A stretch of 64,000 nucleotides of DNA. It comes from Bromus sterilis (Eukaryota; Streptophyta; Magnoliopsida; Poales; Poaceae). Of the stretch, positions 32,780 through 45,809 are shown piece after piece. The first letter of the stretch is position 1; the number at the start of each line of letters is the position of its first letter. Below the pieces are notes generated by a model. That model saw only the letters and a list, made by a program, of their open reading frames with translations, was not told the origin of the DNA and searched no databases. The stretch spans positions 189,095,501-189,159,500 of the forward strand of contig OX465598.1 in NCBI GenBank assembly GCA_950022295.1. The letters are read 5' to 3'. Made by a program: the position numbers and the translations under genes.

Positions 32780-33440
32780 GGCCTCCCTTAACCCTTATCA
32801 CCTCCTTGGACGAACCCGAGGCTCCCTCGATACCCATCCATTTCCCCCTCTCGACCCTGCCCCCCTTGTCGATGGTGCCGCCACCCATCCACACCCATCC
32901 TCGCGCCTCCACCCCCTGCACCCACGGCGGCGCACTCCTCTCCGTCTCACCCCTCGCCGCCTCGACCGTGAGGACTACCCATTCTCCCCACGACGCGGAT
33001 GGATCCATCCTCCCAAGGTCAGATCCACCCACGACGACATCAACGTTGGCGTGCAGCGGTTCGCAGGACTCGTCCCTCTGCACGCTCAGGGAGAGGCGGC
33101 GTGTGGGGCAAGGAGGACGCGCGCTCATCTCCTCTCCTACTCTTCGACGCAGGTGCAACCCGCCTTGGCCGCCGCTGTGTCGGATATGGCGATCAGGCTA
33201 GCGTGGCCTCGCCCACCACTGCCTCCCCCCATGATGCCTTGCTCCATCTCCCACTCTTCCCTCATGTCGCATCACCCCCTCTCAACCTCCTCTAACGTAC
33301 CATATCTGTTGAAACAGGAACCTACGACGTCGATCTCCCTTGTACAGCCGCGGTAGGAACTCGACGACAGTGACCTCGGACCAGATGTTGCCTCGGCCTC
33401 TCCACCCCTCAAAGTGCGGATGGAACCCACGTGATCTGGG
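32780..33440. other. GC-rich island inside the CACTA element
   Basis: A ~650-bp GC-rich block lies in an AT-rich element. It has overlapping open frames on both strands (up to ~130 codons) that give Pro/Ser/Arg/Ala-rich peptides without recognised domains. It may be a captured host-gene 5' region or the element's own promoter and first exon, and the sequence does not decide between these. Confidence 0.4.
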
Positions 33441-35506
33441 TAAGTCCATTGATTCCTCCATTTGTTGCCTGCTTTTCACTTGTTACCTACTGTAAATTGG
33501 TGTAAGGAAATCTTAACAAGAATCCCCCATATGGGGTTCAATCCTGCTGTTTTCTTTTTGGTATATGCATGCTAATTATTGATAGTAATGAACAACAAGC
33601 AACCATATTAGTTACTACCTATGTGTTCCAAAGATTGTTGTATTTTTTATGTTCTTTTTTACTCCCATGAGTTTTGGTATAATGTTGCATGTTTTTATTA
33701 TGTGTAAAATGAAAAGAAAATAGATTAGTCACTGCGCATAAATCTCTAAGAATTTTCTTTCAGTAAAATCACCTATCTTGTCTTGGTGCCATCACATATG
33801 AGCATTACAATAACCATAAACCAGAATGCTACTAGTTATCACTTGAGATATTGTTTTTTATTGCTATATTTCTTTCATTACTTTAAAAACTGTTGCTCGT
33901 AGCTATGTGACTATAGAGCTATGTGAGTATGTGACAATGTAGCTAGCTTGCTCGTAAATGATTGTAGGCACTCTTATTTCATTTCAGTACTATGTGTTGT
34001 CTAAGTATTGCTTGGTGTTTATTAATAAGGAGACAATTTATTTTTAGTGCCGTGGGATCTGGGATTCTGAGTTGTCTCACGAGCGTGGAGGGCTGCAAGC
34101 GGATCCGCGCCAACATGGAGGGATTTGCTAGCGTTGAGGGCTGCGATCTGATGTGCTCGACATCGCATGGAGCTGATGTGCTCTGCCCTACTTCTGGTGC
34201 TCGAGATCGCCATGGAGCTGATGTGCACTGTTGTCATCCTCCCCTTCTACATCCCCCACCACCAACACCGTAAGCAGTACATCACCCGACCTTTCTCCTC
34301 TCCCCTAACATCACTTAAGCACTGATGGCAATGGCCAAAGCTGGTGCATCACAACCACCTGTTATTTCATCTCGTTGCACTGTAGATATATGTATGCTCG
34401 TATGGAATGGTAGGACTACTTTTTCCTTGGCTGAGTAATGTTACTAACTACTACGGAACAAAAATTAGTACTATTCACCAGGATGTCCTTCTTTCCTCAC
34501 GCAGCAGGCAGGCAGAAGCGAGCGAAGGGGAAAGCATGCAACATCTAAGTCGACCTCGACCTGGGTGGTGATGTTACAGGCCGCAGATGACCCACCGGTG
34601 CTGTTTGGATGGAGTTTGGCCAGCATCTTTCATTTATCTAGTTGTGTGTGACATCTCTTTCATTTAATTGATGTTTGGCAGGGACTTGGTTTTCCATGTA
34701 CTAAATAGATGCTTATTTTATCTAGAAGTGTTCCTTTTCCACAAGAGTTTTATCAGTTATTAAATTTTACTCTTTAGGCCTCTCTGATGGATAGATAGTG
34801 GTCTCTATAATTTATGGTTGCAATTTCTTGAAGAAATGTTGAACCGTCTAGTGAATTATTATATGATATTACAATTTTAATTTGTATGGAATCACATCAA
34901 CCATTGCCAGATTAATGATACTTGTTGTATACCAGAGAAAGGAAGTATTCTCGCACTTAATTATTTAAAGAAGTAACTAAGAAGCAACGTATTTCCATTT
35001 CCTTCTTGACCAAATCTCGATGCCTATTTATGGCAGAGCAAAACCACTAGCAGGCCCTCTAATTCAGTTTCTGGTAATTTGGCGCTTATTGATAGGAGAT
35101 GAGTGTTAATTACGTACTACTACTCGCATTAGTAAATATCATTTTTGCGGGTGGCAGTAGTAGCTAACTTTACTCTGTTATTATATGTTGAGGTCATGCC
35201 ATTTTTTCGTACAAAATACTACCTAGATTAACTCCAAGTTCTGTTGGGCTGATCATAATCTGCACAAGATACCATCTTCCTATGTGTGCTGGTGACTTGT
35301 GATGTATGTGTGTAACTGATGCGTGTGGTGTAGGTAGCATGGTAGAGTGGCTACTTCCCTTGGTAAATATATTATGTTTTTTATGGGACTTGCAATGATC
35401 ATACACATACACTATATATAATCCCATCTCGATGAAGACTTCCTCTGTCGGTTGTCTCTAATCTCAGTTAAATGTTAAGTGCATTATCTATTTGATCATG
35501 TACTAG
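33441..35506. other. CACTA interior, noncoding
   Basis: This is AT-rich sequence without a recognised gene. A short GC-richer block at 34,060-34,270 has an internal near-repeat (CATGGAGCTGATGTGC twice) and may be an exon remnant. Confidence 0.4.
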
Positions 35507-36593
35507 CTCACTGATATAAGATGGGCCTTTTATTTGTGCTTCGAACTATCTCACTGTTATTACCTTTGCTATTGCATAGACATTGTTTGGTCATGGTCAG
35601 GGATTTTCTCTATAGGAATTGCTTTGTTTAATCGACATGATTGTTTAATGTTGTATATGAAATGTGCCATTTTCCTTGAAGATGGGAGGCCCTTTAGTCG
35701 AGGTGACCGAGGAGAGCCATGACTCCTCCCAGGAAGCCAAGGGCATAACAATGGAAGCAACATCACAAGGTAGTGCCCTTTGGAATTTATGGTAGCTAGT
35801 GCATATACTGTGTGTTTTTTCTTTTATTTCATCATAGTTTGTACTTTTCTCAAACAAAGTTACGATGCTCAAGCATCAAAGTTCTAACACGTATTGTGCA
35901 GTTTGTCCTGGAATGTAACATTTTACTTCTATTAACTAGGTATCTCCCCTCATGACATAACTTGAAATTTATGGATTGCTTGGATAGTTTGCATGAATGA
36001 TTACACAGAGTGGTTTTTCAGTTGACACTAATATGGAATAGTCAATTTCTAGTTTGATTATTAAATGGCATCTCAAAGTAAATACTTTGTAAATCAGAAC
36101 ATGTAATAACAATTGTAAATCAGAACATGTAATAAATTTTTATTACATGTTTCCCTATCTAGTTTCTTACATGTAATAAATCATCTCACTGATATAAGCT
36201 GGGACTTCTATTTGTGCTTCGAACTATCTCACTGTTATTACCTTTGCTATTGCATAGAGATTGTTTGGTCCTAGTCGGAGATTTGCTCTATAGGAATTGC
36301 CTTGTTTAATCGACATGATTGTTTAATTTTCTATATGAAATGTGCCATTTTCCTTGCAGATGGGAGGCCCTTTGGTTGAGGTGACCGAGGAGAGCCATGG
36401 CTCCTCCTAGGAAGGCAAGGGCATAACAATGGAAGCAACATCACAAGGTAGTGCCCTTTGTAATTTATGGTAACTAGTGCATAGATTGTGTGTGTTTTCT
36501 TTTATTTCATCATAGTTTGTACTTTTCTCAAACCAAGTTACGATGCTCAAGCGTCAAAGTTCTAACATGTATTGTGCAGTTTGTACTGGAATG
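35507..36593 (+). repeat. Tandem duplication, 678-bp unit, with exon-like core
   Basis: Unit 1 starts CTCACTGATATAAG at 35507 and unit 2 at 36185. Unit 2 is interrupted at 36,593 by the long-LTR insertion and resumes at 48,384. Each unit contains an exon-like piece of ~87 bases opening ATGGGAGGCCCTTT (about 35,682 and 36,360), preceded by an AG (TTGAAG or TTGCAG) and followed by a GTAGTG donor-like string. The reading is MGGPLVEVTEESH... in both. Unit 2 has an in-frame TAG where unit 1 is open. This is probably a remnant of a CACTA-encoded or captured gene. Confidence 0.75.
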
Positions 36594-38074
36594 TCTCAGA
36601 ACCCTCTGTTAGGTATGTGCTAGGGTTAGCAAGAAACTTTGCATCATGTTAAAAATTTCAAAAGAAATTGAAATGGGAGAGGGAACACCCCCAGATAAAT
36701 TTAATTCAAATGGCCAGAATAAAAGTTTCTCCAAAAATTTCTTTTGCATTTTTGAAAAGTCTTATAGTGTGATCACATATCAAGTGATGTGGGACCAACC
36801 CCATGCTCATGGATTTTTCAAATATTCAAACAAGAGCATGCATTTAATTTTAAACCCCTATTTGAATTAAAGTTCAAATAAGTTGAATTTTAAAAATGTT
36901 CAAACTTTACAAGTGGCTAGCCTATTATGTTGTGAAGCCATATAAAAAGTTTCAGCATTTAATAAAATGCCTAGCTATTTATTTAGCACAAAAAAAATTA
37001 ACAGAAAAGAAAACATAAAAGAAATAAAAAGGAGAGGGCTTACCTGTGTTTCAGCCCAACTCAAGCCTGGTCGGCCCAGCTAGCAGGCCCAGCCCAGTCC
37101 AGCCTTGTCGTCTTCTACCCCGCGCACCGAAGCAGCTCGGTGTCGAGCCAGGGCACGCCGTGGACGCCACCGCGACACCCTCGACGTTCTAGGCGCCCCA
37201 GGCTCTATCCCTTCGCCACAGAGACGAGGAGATCACGCCACATCACTTCCCCCTCCTTCCTGCTGCTCCCGCTCTCTGTTCTGCCCATTTCCACCGACAC
37301 CCGAGCGCCACGGCAGTTCGCCGCCGTTGAAAGTCGCGACCAATGTGGACTAGAGCCCCGCCCAAGATGTCTCCCGTGCTCGCCGTCATCGGATTCGTCG
37401 ACTAGCAGAAGACGGCGCCCCAATTTGGACCAGAGACGATGCAGGGTTCTTCGAATCTCCGCCGGCTGCCGGAGATTGAGGTCGTCGATTCTTCGCCACC
37501 AACCCATCCCCGCGCCCGCTGACCTTTGATTCGAGTCCGCGGTGAGCTTCTAAGCTTTTACCCCAACCTGGCGCTTCCCCGTTCGAACTCTAGCCCGTTC
37601 TGCCATGGTCGCCGTAGAGAAGAACCGCCGTGGTCGTCGTCGTCAAGCTCCCGCTAGGCTTTCTTCCTCGCGGCCATGTCCGTTGCATTCGCGGTGTTCC
37701 ACTACTTCGAACCCACCCATCCAGGCTCCAAGTCGCGCCCCCTAGCGAGATACCGCTCGCAGCCGTGCCACTGCCGCCGCCATGGTTGAAGGTGTCGTGT
37801 TCTGGAGCACGCCACCGTTGGCTCCACTCGCCGCGGGAGAGCACGGGCTACGCGCTGGTACCCTCCCCGTGGTCTCCCGTGCCCCGTAGCGATTTTCCGG
37901 CGAGGCGCCACCGTCTGGAAGCCGCCGGCGTTGAGCCCCACCATTAGAACCCCTAAACCCGAGCCTAACCACCCCTTTGGGTCACTGACAGTGGTCCTCA
38001 TCCACTAATTAAGCTGGGCTTAATTTAAACAGAAGTTTAAACTAACACTAGCCACTGACATGGTGGACCCACAT

Positions 38075-38991
38075 TGATGAGGACATCCCTACTAATGTTA
38101 CACCCATATCCTCACCAACTACACATATTGGACCAGTTACTAGAGCTCGTGCACGTCAACTAAATTATCAGGTACTTTCGTTTCTTGCGAATCCTTCTAT
38201 TGTTCATGAACATATGATGCTGCCTAAATTAGATACTTTTGTTTTGCTTATGAATGAAGGACCTAGCATGGACAAGAAGGATGGTCATTGGAGCGGGATC
38301 AAGCATGGAGAAGAAGGTGCGCGCGCGGGAAAGGACAGCGGAGCTTCCAGTGGTGATTATCGCACTTTGAAGCCACCATAAGGCGCGCATGAAGTCTTGG
38401 ACGAAATACGCGAGATGCCACTTCATTATTTTCGTCCAAGGGCAATTATAGGTGCTGCGTCACCTTAATATTGGGCTGGGCCCATGTAATTTCGAAATAC
38501 CACCTTCTAGGCTGTTTTTAGAGTCCGTATGTGTGGGGAAACCGAGTTAGGGTTGTTTTCGGACCCCACCTCCAAGGGGTCACGAAAATCCCCTCTGTTC
38601 CCCCATATATACAGCCCTTAGGGCGTCGTTTAGACTTGGGTTTTAATTAGATTTAAGTTAGCCATAGCCGCAACTTCGAGTTCTTCGTTTGTGTCGTCCG
38701 ACCAGGCCAAGACCGCATTGGAACCCCAACTTCTGTTAATCTTTCATCTTATATTCGCAATATCCAGATTGCAATTCTTAGTTCTTGCTTGTTCTTCGAT
38801 TGCTTGCAGGAATTGACCTTCGTGGTCAGGTTGATCGTGCACCCGCGGGATCAATAACCTCTCGGAGTTGGTTTAGCGATCGCTAAGGCGCAACGTCTTC
38901 GCACGTTCGTAGTCGGGTCGTGAAAGTCTACTCCACCAAAAATCGATCTCCACCATCTCATCGAAACATCGGGACACCTTCGCCTCTATCA
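38075..38991 (+). repeat. 5' LTR, Gypsy copy 2
   Basis: This LTR of 917 bp carries copy-2 specific variants shared with its own 3' LTR (for example GCGCGCGGGAAAGGACAGCGG) and absent from copy 1. The two elements are therefore separate insertions, not a duplication of one another. Confidence 0.95.
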
Positions 38992-40103
38992 AGTGGTATC
39001 AGATTTCCAGGTTGCTCGGTGAGATTTACCAGTTTTCGCAGTCTAGATTGGTTTTGTTTTTCATACCTACAGTCCACGAAAAAGCCAACAAAAAAAAATT
39101 AGGGTTAGATCATCACGTCCCAAAACAGTCCGAGCCTTTGTCCAGTTTTCTTTACAGTAGTTTGCATTGTTGAATTTGCGGTTGCATCGTTCTGTCGAGT
39201 CGCTGATCTTAGCGTCTAGTTACCTTAGAGTTTCGAGTTCTGATCACAGTTTTGTCACGCCGCCGCCGAACAGTAGTACACCACCACGTTCCGCCAATCC
39301 GAGTCCAGATACACCACCACGTTCCGCCAAGCAGAGTCCATACACACCACCACAACCTACCGATCCGAGTCTAGTTCCATCACCCGTTCGGTTTGTGATA
39401 TCTCCGTAGCCAGAATAGTTTTGAGTTGATTAGAGTCGGATTTCACCAATCTTTTGTCGTACGTAGAAGAGGGTGATTTCCAAAAAAAAAAAAAAAAAAA
39501 AGTCTGGCACGCTTTCCAGAGCAGTTTTTAGGCCAGAAATTTCAGGGGTAAAAAAAATTTCGTGCCCATACGTTCCTTAGGTCCAGAAACTCGTTTTGAG
39601 ACGTTCGCCACCATAGTGATTTTTTCGCACTTTTTCAGCCCCCGTAGTCCCGCATCGCCAAAAAAAAAAAAGCAAAAAAAAAAAAAGAGAATTTTTTTTT
39701 TCAGAGTGTGCTTCACAGTTGTTACGTGCCGCGCCGTGCTTTCGTTGGTGTTTTAGGCTCGCGTCTCTAGTACGGTCTAGCCTAGGATCAGCACAGTACC
39801 GACGTTGAGTGTTTATTCAACTTTGCATCTCTGTTTTGATTACTGTTGAGCTTTTTGCTACCATATTTGTCAAACCTACCTACAGCTCCACATATATTCT
39901 ACTTCGTGCGGTTGACACCTCCTGGCCATCGCTCTACCACATCTCTGAGAGTTTTGACCCGTTGGTTGTACATCACCACCTGCTGCTAGGTAAGAATCGG
40001 TAAGAACTGAAGAAAAGCTTGACGGATTTGTGCTTTCCACCACCCCACATCCCCTTAGTCGAAGTAGGATCATACTTCTGTGTGTTTTCTATTTCTGCTA
40101 ACC

Positions 40104-43100
40104 ATGCCAGGATCCCATGATGAAGTGGCGCGGGATGCACCTGATTGGGAGAATATGACAAACAAAGCATTACATGATAAATTTGCACAAATGATGTCTG
40201 AACAGGTGAATGACATCGAGAACAGATTTACAGAGGCGATTGATGGTGTGGAGAAGATGATCGACACCAAGCTCGACGCCAAGTTTACTGAGTTGCTCGC
40301 ACGCTTACCTATACAGCCTGCGGCCGCTCCAGCACAGCCACCGCTACCACGACGTGCACGACGTATTCTGTTTCCGGGCGGACAAGCTGCTGGTGCTCCT
40401 GCTGCTGCTGCAGTTACTGCTGCTGCTGCCTCTGACGTCGGCCAGGACGACAACTACGAGGGTGATTACGAGGAGGAGGTGGAACAAGAAGCGGCCTATG
40501 AACAGCCAGCTGGACGTCCACGTCCCAACATTCGCCACGGTCGACACCAACCACCCCCTCAGGTACGCGATGATGAACATGTGCCTAAACTTAAATTGAA
40601 TCTTAAGCCGTTTGAGGGTAGATATATTCCTGATGCTTATCTTACTTGGGAGTTAGAAACTGAACAACGCTTTACATGTTTACAATATCCTGAGAATAGA
40701 CGTGTTACTGCTGCTGTTTGTGAATTCACGGGTTTTGCATCTATTTGGTGGTCTGAACATTGTAGATTGCATGCTAATAATATTCCAGCTACTTGGGCTG
40801 CTTTAAAAGATGCTATGCGTACTCGCTGGGTTCCTCCTTATTATCAACGTGAATTGCTACAAAAATTACAGCGTTTGAGACAAGGAAAAAATTCTGTAGA
40901 GGAATATTATCAAGAATTACAAACTGGATTGATTAGATGTGGCCTAGTAGAGGATAATGAAGCTATGTTTGCACGTTTCATAGGTGGCTTAAACAGGGAG
41001 ATACAAACTATTCTAGAATACAAGGACTATGCTACTATTACTCGTTTGTTTCATCTTGCTTGTAAAGCTGAACGTGAAGTGCAGGATCGACAGGCCGCTA
41101 CGAGACCTAACTTTTCTGCAGGACGAAATACATCATGGACATCGCGTGGACCTTCTACATCCACACGTCCTGCTGCTCCACCCTCTACTTCAGCCGCTCA
41201 TTCTTACAGGGAGCCACCAAAACAGTCAGCGCCACCATTCAAGGGTGCACAGAGTGGTCCAGCGGCGAGTTCTTCTTCATCCATGGCTTCCACAGGGCAA
41301 ACACGAGATCGTGATATTAAATGTCGCAGGTGCCAAGGTGGAGGTCACTTCGCAAAAGACTGTCCCTCCAAGCGTGTGATGATTATTACGGCGGATGGTG
41401 GGTATGAGTCAGCGAGTGACTATGATGAGGAGACTTTAGTTCTCATTGCTCATGAGGAACAGGGTGCCCAGGATGATGCTCATGATATGGAGTATATGGC
41501 TCCTGATGATGCAGATAAATATGCTAGTTTGGTTGCTCAACGTGTGTTAAGTGTGCAGGTAACGAAGGCTGAGCAAAACCAGAGGCATAATTTGTTCCAC
41601 ACAAAGGGAGTGGTGAAAGAACGTTCGGTTCGCATCATCATTGACGGAGGGAGTTGCAACAACTTGGCTAGCATGGAGTTGGTGGAGAAGCTATCTCTCA
41701 CCACAAGACCACACCCCCATCCGTACTATATTCAGTGGTTTAACAATAGTGGTAAGATTAAGGTAACGCGTTCTGTTCGTGTGCACTTTAGCATTGCTGC
41801 ATATGCTGATTATGTTGATTGTGATGTGGTACCCATGCAAGCATGCTCTCTTTTACTTGGTAGACCATGGCAATTTGATAGGAATGTTGTACACCATGGT
41901 AGGACAAATCAGTTTACTCTGGTTCATCAGGATAAAAATATTGCTTTACTTCCTATGTCTCCTGAACAAATTGTGAAAGATGATCTTGCTAGAGCTAGTA
42001 AAGCTAAACAGGAGAAAAATAAGAGTGAAAATGAGATAGCAGCCAAAGAATTTGAGCAACAACATAAGACTAATAGCAAATCTTCTTCTGCTGTGTCTAA
42101 TGAAATTAAATTGACTAGTCCAACTTTGCTTGCTACTAAAGTTGATATTTCAGATTTGGATGTTAGTCAATATGTGTGCTATGCTTTTGTGTGCAAAGAA
42201 GCTTTGTTTTCATTTGAGGAATTGCCTCCTTCTTTGCCTCCTGTTGTCACTGACCTTTTGCAGGAGTTTATTGACGTCTTTCCACAAGACGTACCACCGG
42301 GATTACCACCTATTCGAGGGATTGAGCATCAGATTGACTTAATTCCCGGTGCTTCACTGCCCAACCGTGCGCCATACCGTACCAATCCGGAGGAGACAAA
42401 GGAGATTCAGCGTCAAGTACAAGAGCTACTCGACAAAGGTTACATACGTGAATCCCTTAGTCCTTGTGCTGTTCCTGTTATATTAGTGCCTAAAAAGGAT
42501 GGAACATGGCGTATGTGTGTTGATTGTCGAGCCATTAATAATATTACTATTCGTTATCGTCATCCTATTCCTAGGTTAGATGATATGCTTGATGAATTAA
42601 GTGGCTCTACCATGTTTTCCAAAGTTGATTTGCGTAGTGGATACCATCAAATTCGCATGAAATTAGGAGATGAATGGAAAACGGCATTTAAAACTAAGTT
42701 TGGATTATATGAGTGGTTAGTCATGCCTTTTGGGTTAACTAATGCACCTAGCACTTTCATGAGATTAATGAACGAGGTTTTACGTGCTTTCATTGGACGA
42801 TTTGTGGTAGTCTATTTTGATGATATACTGATTTATAGCAAATCTTTGGAGGAACATTTGGATCATTTACGTGCTGTTTTTATTGCTCTACGTAATGCAC
42901 GTTTGTTTGGTAACCTTGGGAAGTGCACCTTTTGCACCGACCGAGTATCGTTTCTTGGCTATGTTGTTACTCCGCAGGGAATTGAAGTTGATAAAGCCAA
43001 GATCGAGGCGATTGAGAGTTGGCCGCAGCCCAAAACGGTCACACAAGTGAGGAGTTTTCTTGGTCTCGCTGGATTCTATAGGCGTTTTGTGAGAGATTTC

Positions 43101-45195
43101 AGCACCATTGCTGCACCTCTCAATGAGCTTACACGCAAGGAAGGATGTGCCTTTTACTTGGGGTACCGCACAGGAAGAAGCCTTCACCGTATTGAAAGAT
43201 AAGTTAACACATGCTCCTTTGCTCCAACTTCCTGATTTTAATAAGACTTTTGAGCTTGAATGCGATGCTAGTGGGATTGGTTTGGGAGGTGTGTTATTAC
43301 AAGATGCTAAACCTGTTGCTTACTTTTCTGAAAAATTGAGTGGGCCTAGTCTGAACTATTCTACTTATGATAAGGAATTATATGCTCTTGTTCGGACATT
43401 AGAAACTTGGCAACATTATTTATGGCCCAAAGAATTTGTTATACATTCTGATCATGAATCTTTGAAACACATAAGAAGTCAAGCAAAACTTAATCGTAGA
43501 CATGCTAAGTGGGTTGAATTTATTGAGACTTTCCCTTATGTCATTAAACACAAGAAGGGGAAAGATAATATTATTGCTGATGCTTTGTCTCGTCGTTATA
43601 CTATGCTTTCACAACTTGACTTCAAGATTTTCGGTTTAGAGACAATCAAAGATCAATACGTAAATGATGCGGAATTTAAAGATGTATTGCAGAATTGTAG
43701 AGAGGGTAGAACATGGAACAAGTTTGTGCTTAATGATGGATTTGTGTTCCGTTCTAACAAGCTATGCATTCCAGCTAGCTCTATTCGTCTTTTGTTGTTG
43801 CAGGAGGCGCATGGAGGAGGATTAATGGGACACTTTGGCGTGAAGAAGACGGAGGACGTACTTGCTACACATTTCTTTTGGCCAAAGATGAGACGGGATG
43901 TTGAGCGTTTTGTTGCTCGCTGCACTACATGTCAAAAAGCTAAGTCACGACTCAATCCTCATGGTTTATACATGCCTTTACCTGTACCTAGTGTTCCGTG
44001 GGAGGACATATCCATGGACTTTGTTTTAGGCTTGCCTCGAACAAAGAATGGGAGGGATAGCATATTTGTTGTCGTGGATAGATTTTCTAAGATGGCTCAT
44101 TTTATACCATGTCATAAAAGCGATGATGCTGCTAATGTTGCTGATTTATTCTTTCGTGAGATTATTCGCTTACATGGTGTGCCCAATACTATTGTCTCGG
44201 ATCGTGATACTAAGTTTCTTAGCCATTTTTGGAGATGCTTATGGGCTAAGTTGGGGACTAAACTACTTTTTAGTACTACATGTCATCCCCAAACTGATGG
44301 ACAAACTGAAGTAGTCAATAGGACTTTGTCTACTATGCTTAGGGCTGTTTTAAAGAGTAACTTGAAACTGTGGGAAGAATGTTTACCTCATATTGAATTT
44401 GCTTATAATCGTTCATTGCATTCTACCACTAAAATGTGCCCTTTTGAGATTGTTTATGGTTTTCTACCTCGTGCACCTATTGATTTGCTACCTCTTCCAT
44501 CTTCGGAGAAGGTTAATTTTGATGCTAAGCAACGTGCTGAATTGATATTAAAAATGCATGAGTTAACTAAAGAAAACATTGAGCGCATGAATGCTAGATA
44601 CAAGCTTGCTGGTGATAGGGGTCGAAAGCATGTTGTGTTTGAACCCGGAGATCTTGTTTGGTTACATCTACGTAAAGATAGGTTTCCTGATTTGCGCAAG
44701 TCTAAGTTAATGCCTCGAGCTGATGGTCCCTTTAAGGTTTTGAAGAAAATTAATGATAATGCATATAAACTTGAGCTACCTGCAGCCTTTGGGGTTAGTC
44801 CCACATTTAATATTGCAGATTTGAAGCCTTATTTGGGAGAAGATGATGAGCTTCCGTCGAGGACGACTTCAATTCAAGAAGGGGAGGATGATGAGGACAT
44901 CCCTACTAATGTTACACCCATATCCTCACCAACTACACATATTGGACCAGTTACTAGAGCTCGTGCACGTCAACTAAATTATCAGGTACTTTCGTTTCTT
45001 GCGAATCCTTCTATTGTTCATGAACATATGATGCTGCCTAAATTAGATACTTTTGTTTTGCTTATGAATGAAGGACCTAGCATGGACAAGAAGGATGGTC
45101 ATTGGAGCGGGATCAAGCATGGAGAAGAAGGTGCGCGCGCGGGAAAGGACAGCGGAGCTTCCAGTGGTGATTATCGCACTTTGAAGCCACCATAA
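40104..45195 (+). pseudogene. Gypsy gag-pol with one frameshift
   Basis: The domain order is as in the intact copy at 24115, with an N-terminal gag variant (proline/alanine stretch lengthened near residue 75). The frame is open from ATG 40104 through gag, protease and RT (YFDD, conserved FYRRF) and is then disrupted at 43137-43144. There an extra AAGG (CGCAAGGAAGGATG versus CGCAAGGATG in copy 1) shifts the reading to a stop at 43202. RNase H, integrase and the LTR-encoded C-terminus remain open in the other frame up to 45195. The rest looks undamaged. The element could therefore make gag, protease and RT, but not RNase H or integrase, without help. It may be a post-insertion mutation or a sequencing or assembly indel. 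Confidence 0.93.
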
Positions 45196-45804
45196 GGCGC
45201 GCATGAAGTCTTGGACGAAATACGCGAGATGCCACTCATTATTTTCGTCCAAGGGCAATTATAGGTGCTGCGTCACCTTAATATTGGGCTGGGCCCATGT
45301 AATTTCGAAATACCACCTTCTAGGCTGTTTTTAGAGTCCGTATGTGTGGGGAAACCGAGTTAGGGTTGTTTTCGGACCCCACCTCCAAGGGGTCACGAAA
45401 ATCCCCTCTGTTCCCCCATATATACAGCCCTTAGGGCGTCGTTTAGACTTGGGTTTTAATTAGATTTAAGTTAGCCATAGCCGCAACTTCGAGTTCTTCG
45501 TTTGTGTCGTCCGACCAGGCCAAGACCGCATTGGAACCCCAACTTCTGTTAATCTTTCATCTTATATTCGCAATATCCAGATTGCAATTCTTAGTTCTTG
45601 CTTGTTCTTCGATTGCTTGCAGGAATTGACCTTCGTGGTCAGGTTGATCGTGCACCCGCGGGATCAATAACCTCTCGGAGTTGGTTTAGCGATCGCTAAG
45701 GCGCAACGTCTTCGCACGTTCGTAGTCGGGTCGTGAAAGTCTACTCCACCAAAAATCGATCTCCACCATCTCATCGAAACATCGGGACACCTTCGCCTCT
45801 ATCA
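44889..45804 (+). repeat. 3' LTR, Gypsy copy 2
   Basis: This 916-bp LTR lacks one T relative to the 5' LTR at about 45,234. It encodes the polyprotein C-terminus and stop (45193-45195). Confidence 0.95.
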
Positions 45805-45809
45805 CACAT

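Larger units (their letters stand above)
38075..45804 (+). mobile_element. Full-length Gypsy retrotransposon, copy 2
   Basis: This 7,730-bp element belongs to the same family and strand as the one at 22,116. It is flanked by CACAT (38070-38074, 45805-45809). Its LTRs are 917 and 916 bp and differ, as far as I can see, only by one missing T (GCCACTTCATT versus GCCACTCATT). Primer site at 38994 and polypurine tract at 44876-44888. It sits inside the long-LTR insertion, so it is the youngest layer at this locus. Pol is broken by a 4-bp duplication. Confidence 0.95.

Noticed and set aside
32760..33201. 131-132-codon frames on both strands in the CACTA GC island
   Set aside because: Mutually overlapping low-complexity peptides with no recognised domain. 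Kept only as a GC-rich block.
37105..38001. Frames of ~100-129 codons in the GC-rich part of the long LTR-like element
   Set aside because: Several overlap on both strands, have biased composition and show no family resemblance. GC-rich LTR segments commonly give such frames.
22116..45804. The two Gypsy elements as one segmental duplication
   Set aside because: Each has its own target-site duplication (CAATC versus CACAT), different flanks and private LTR variants, so they are independent insertions.
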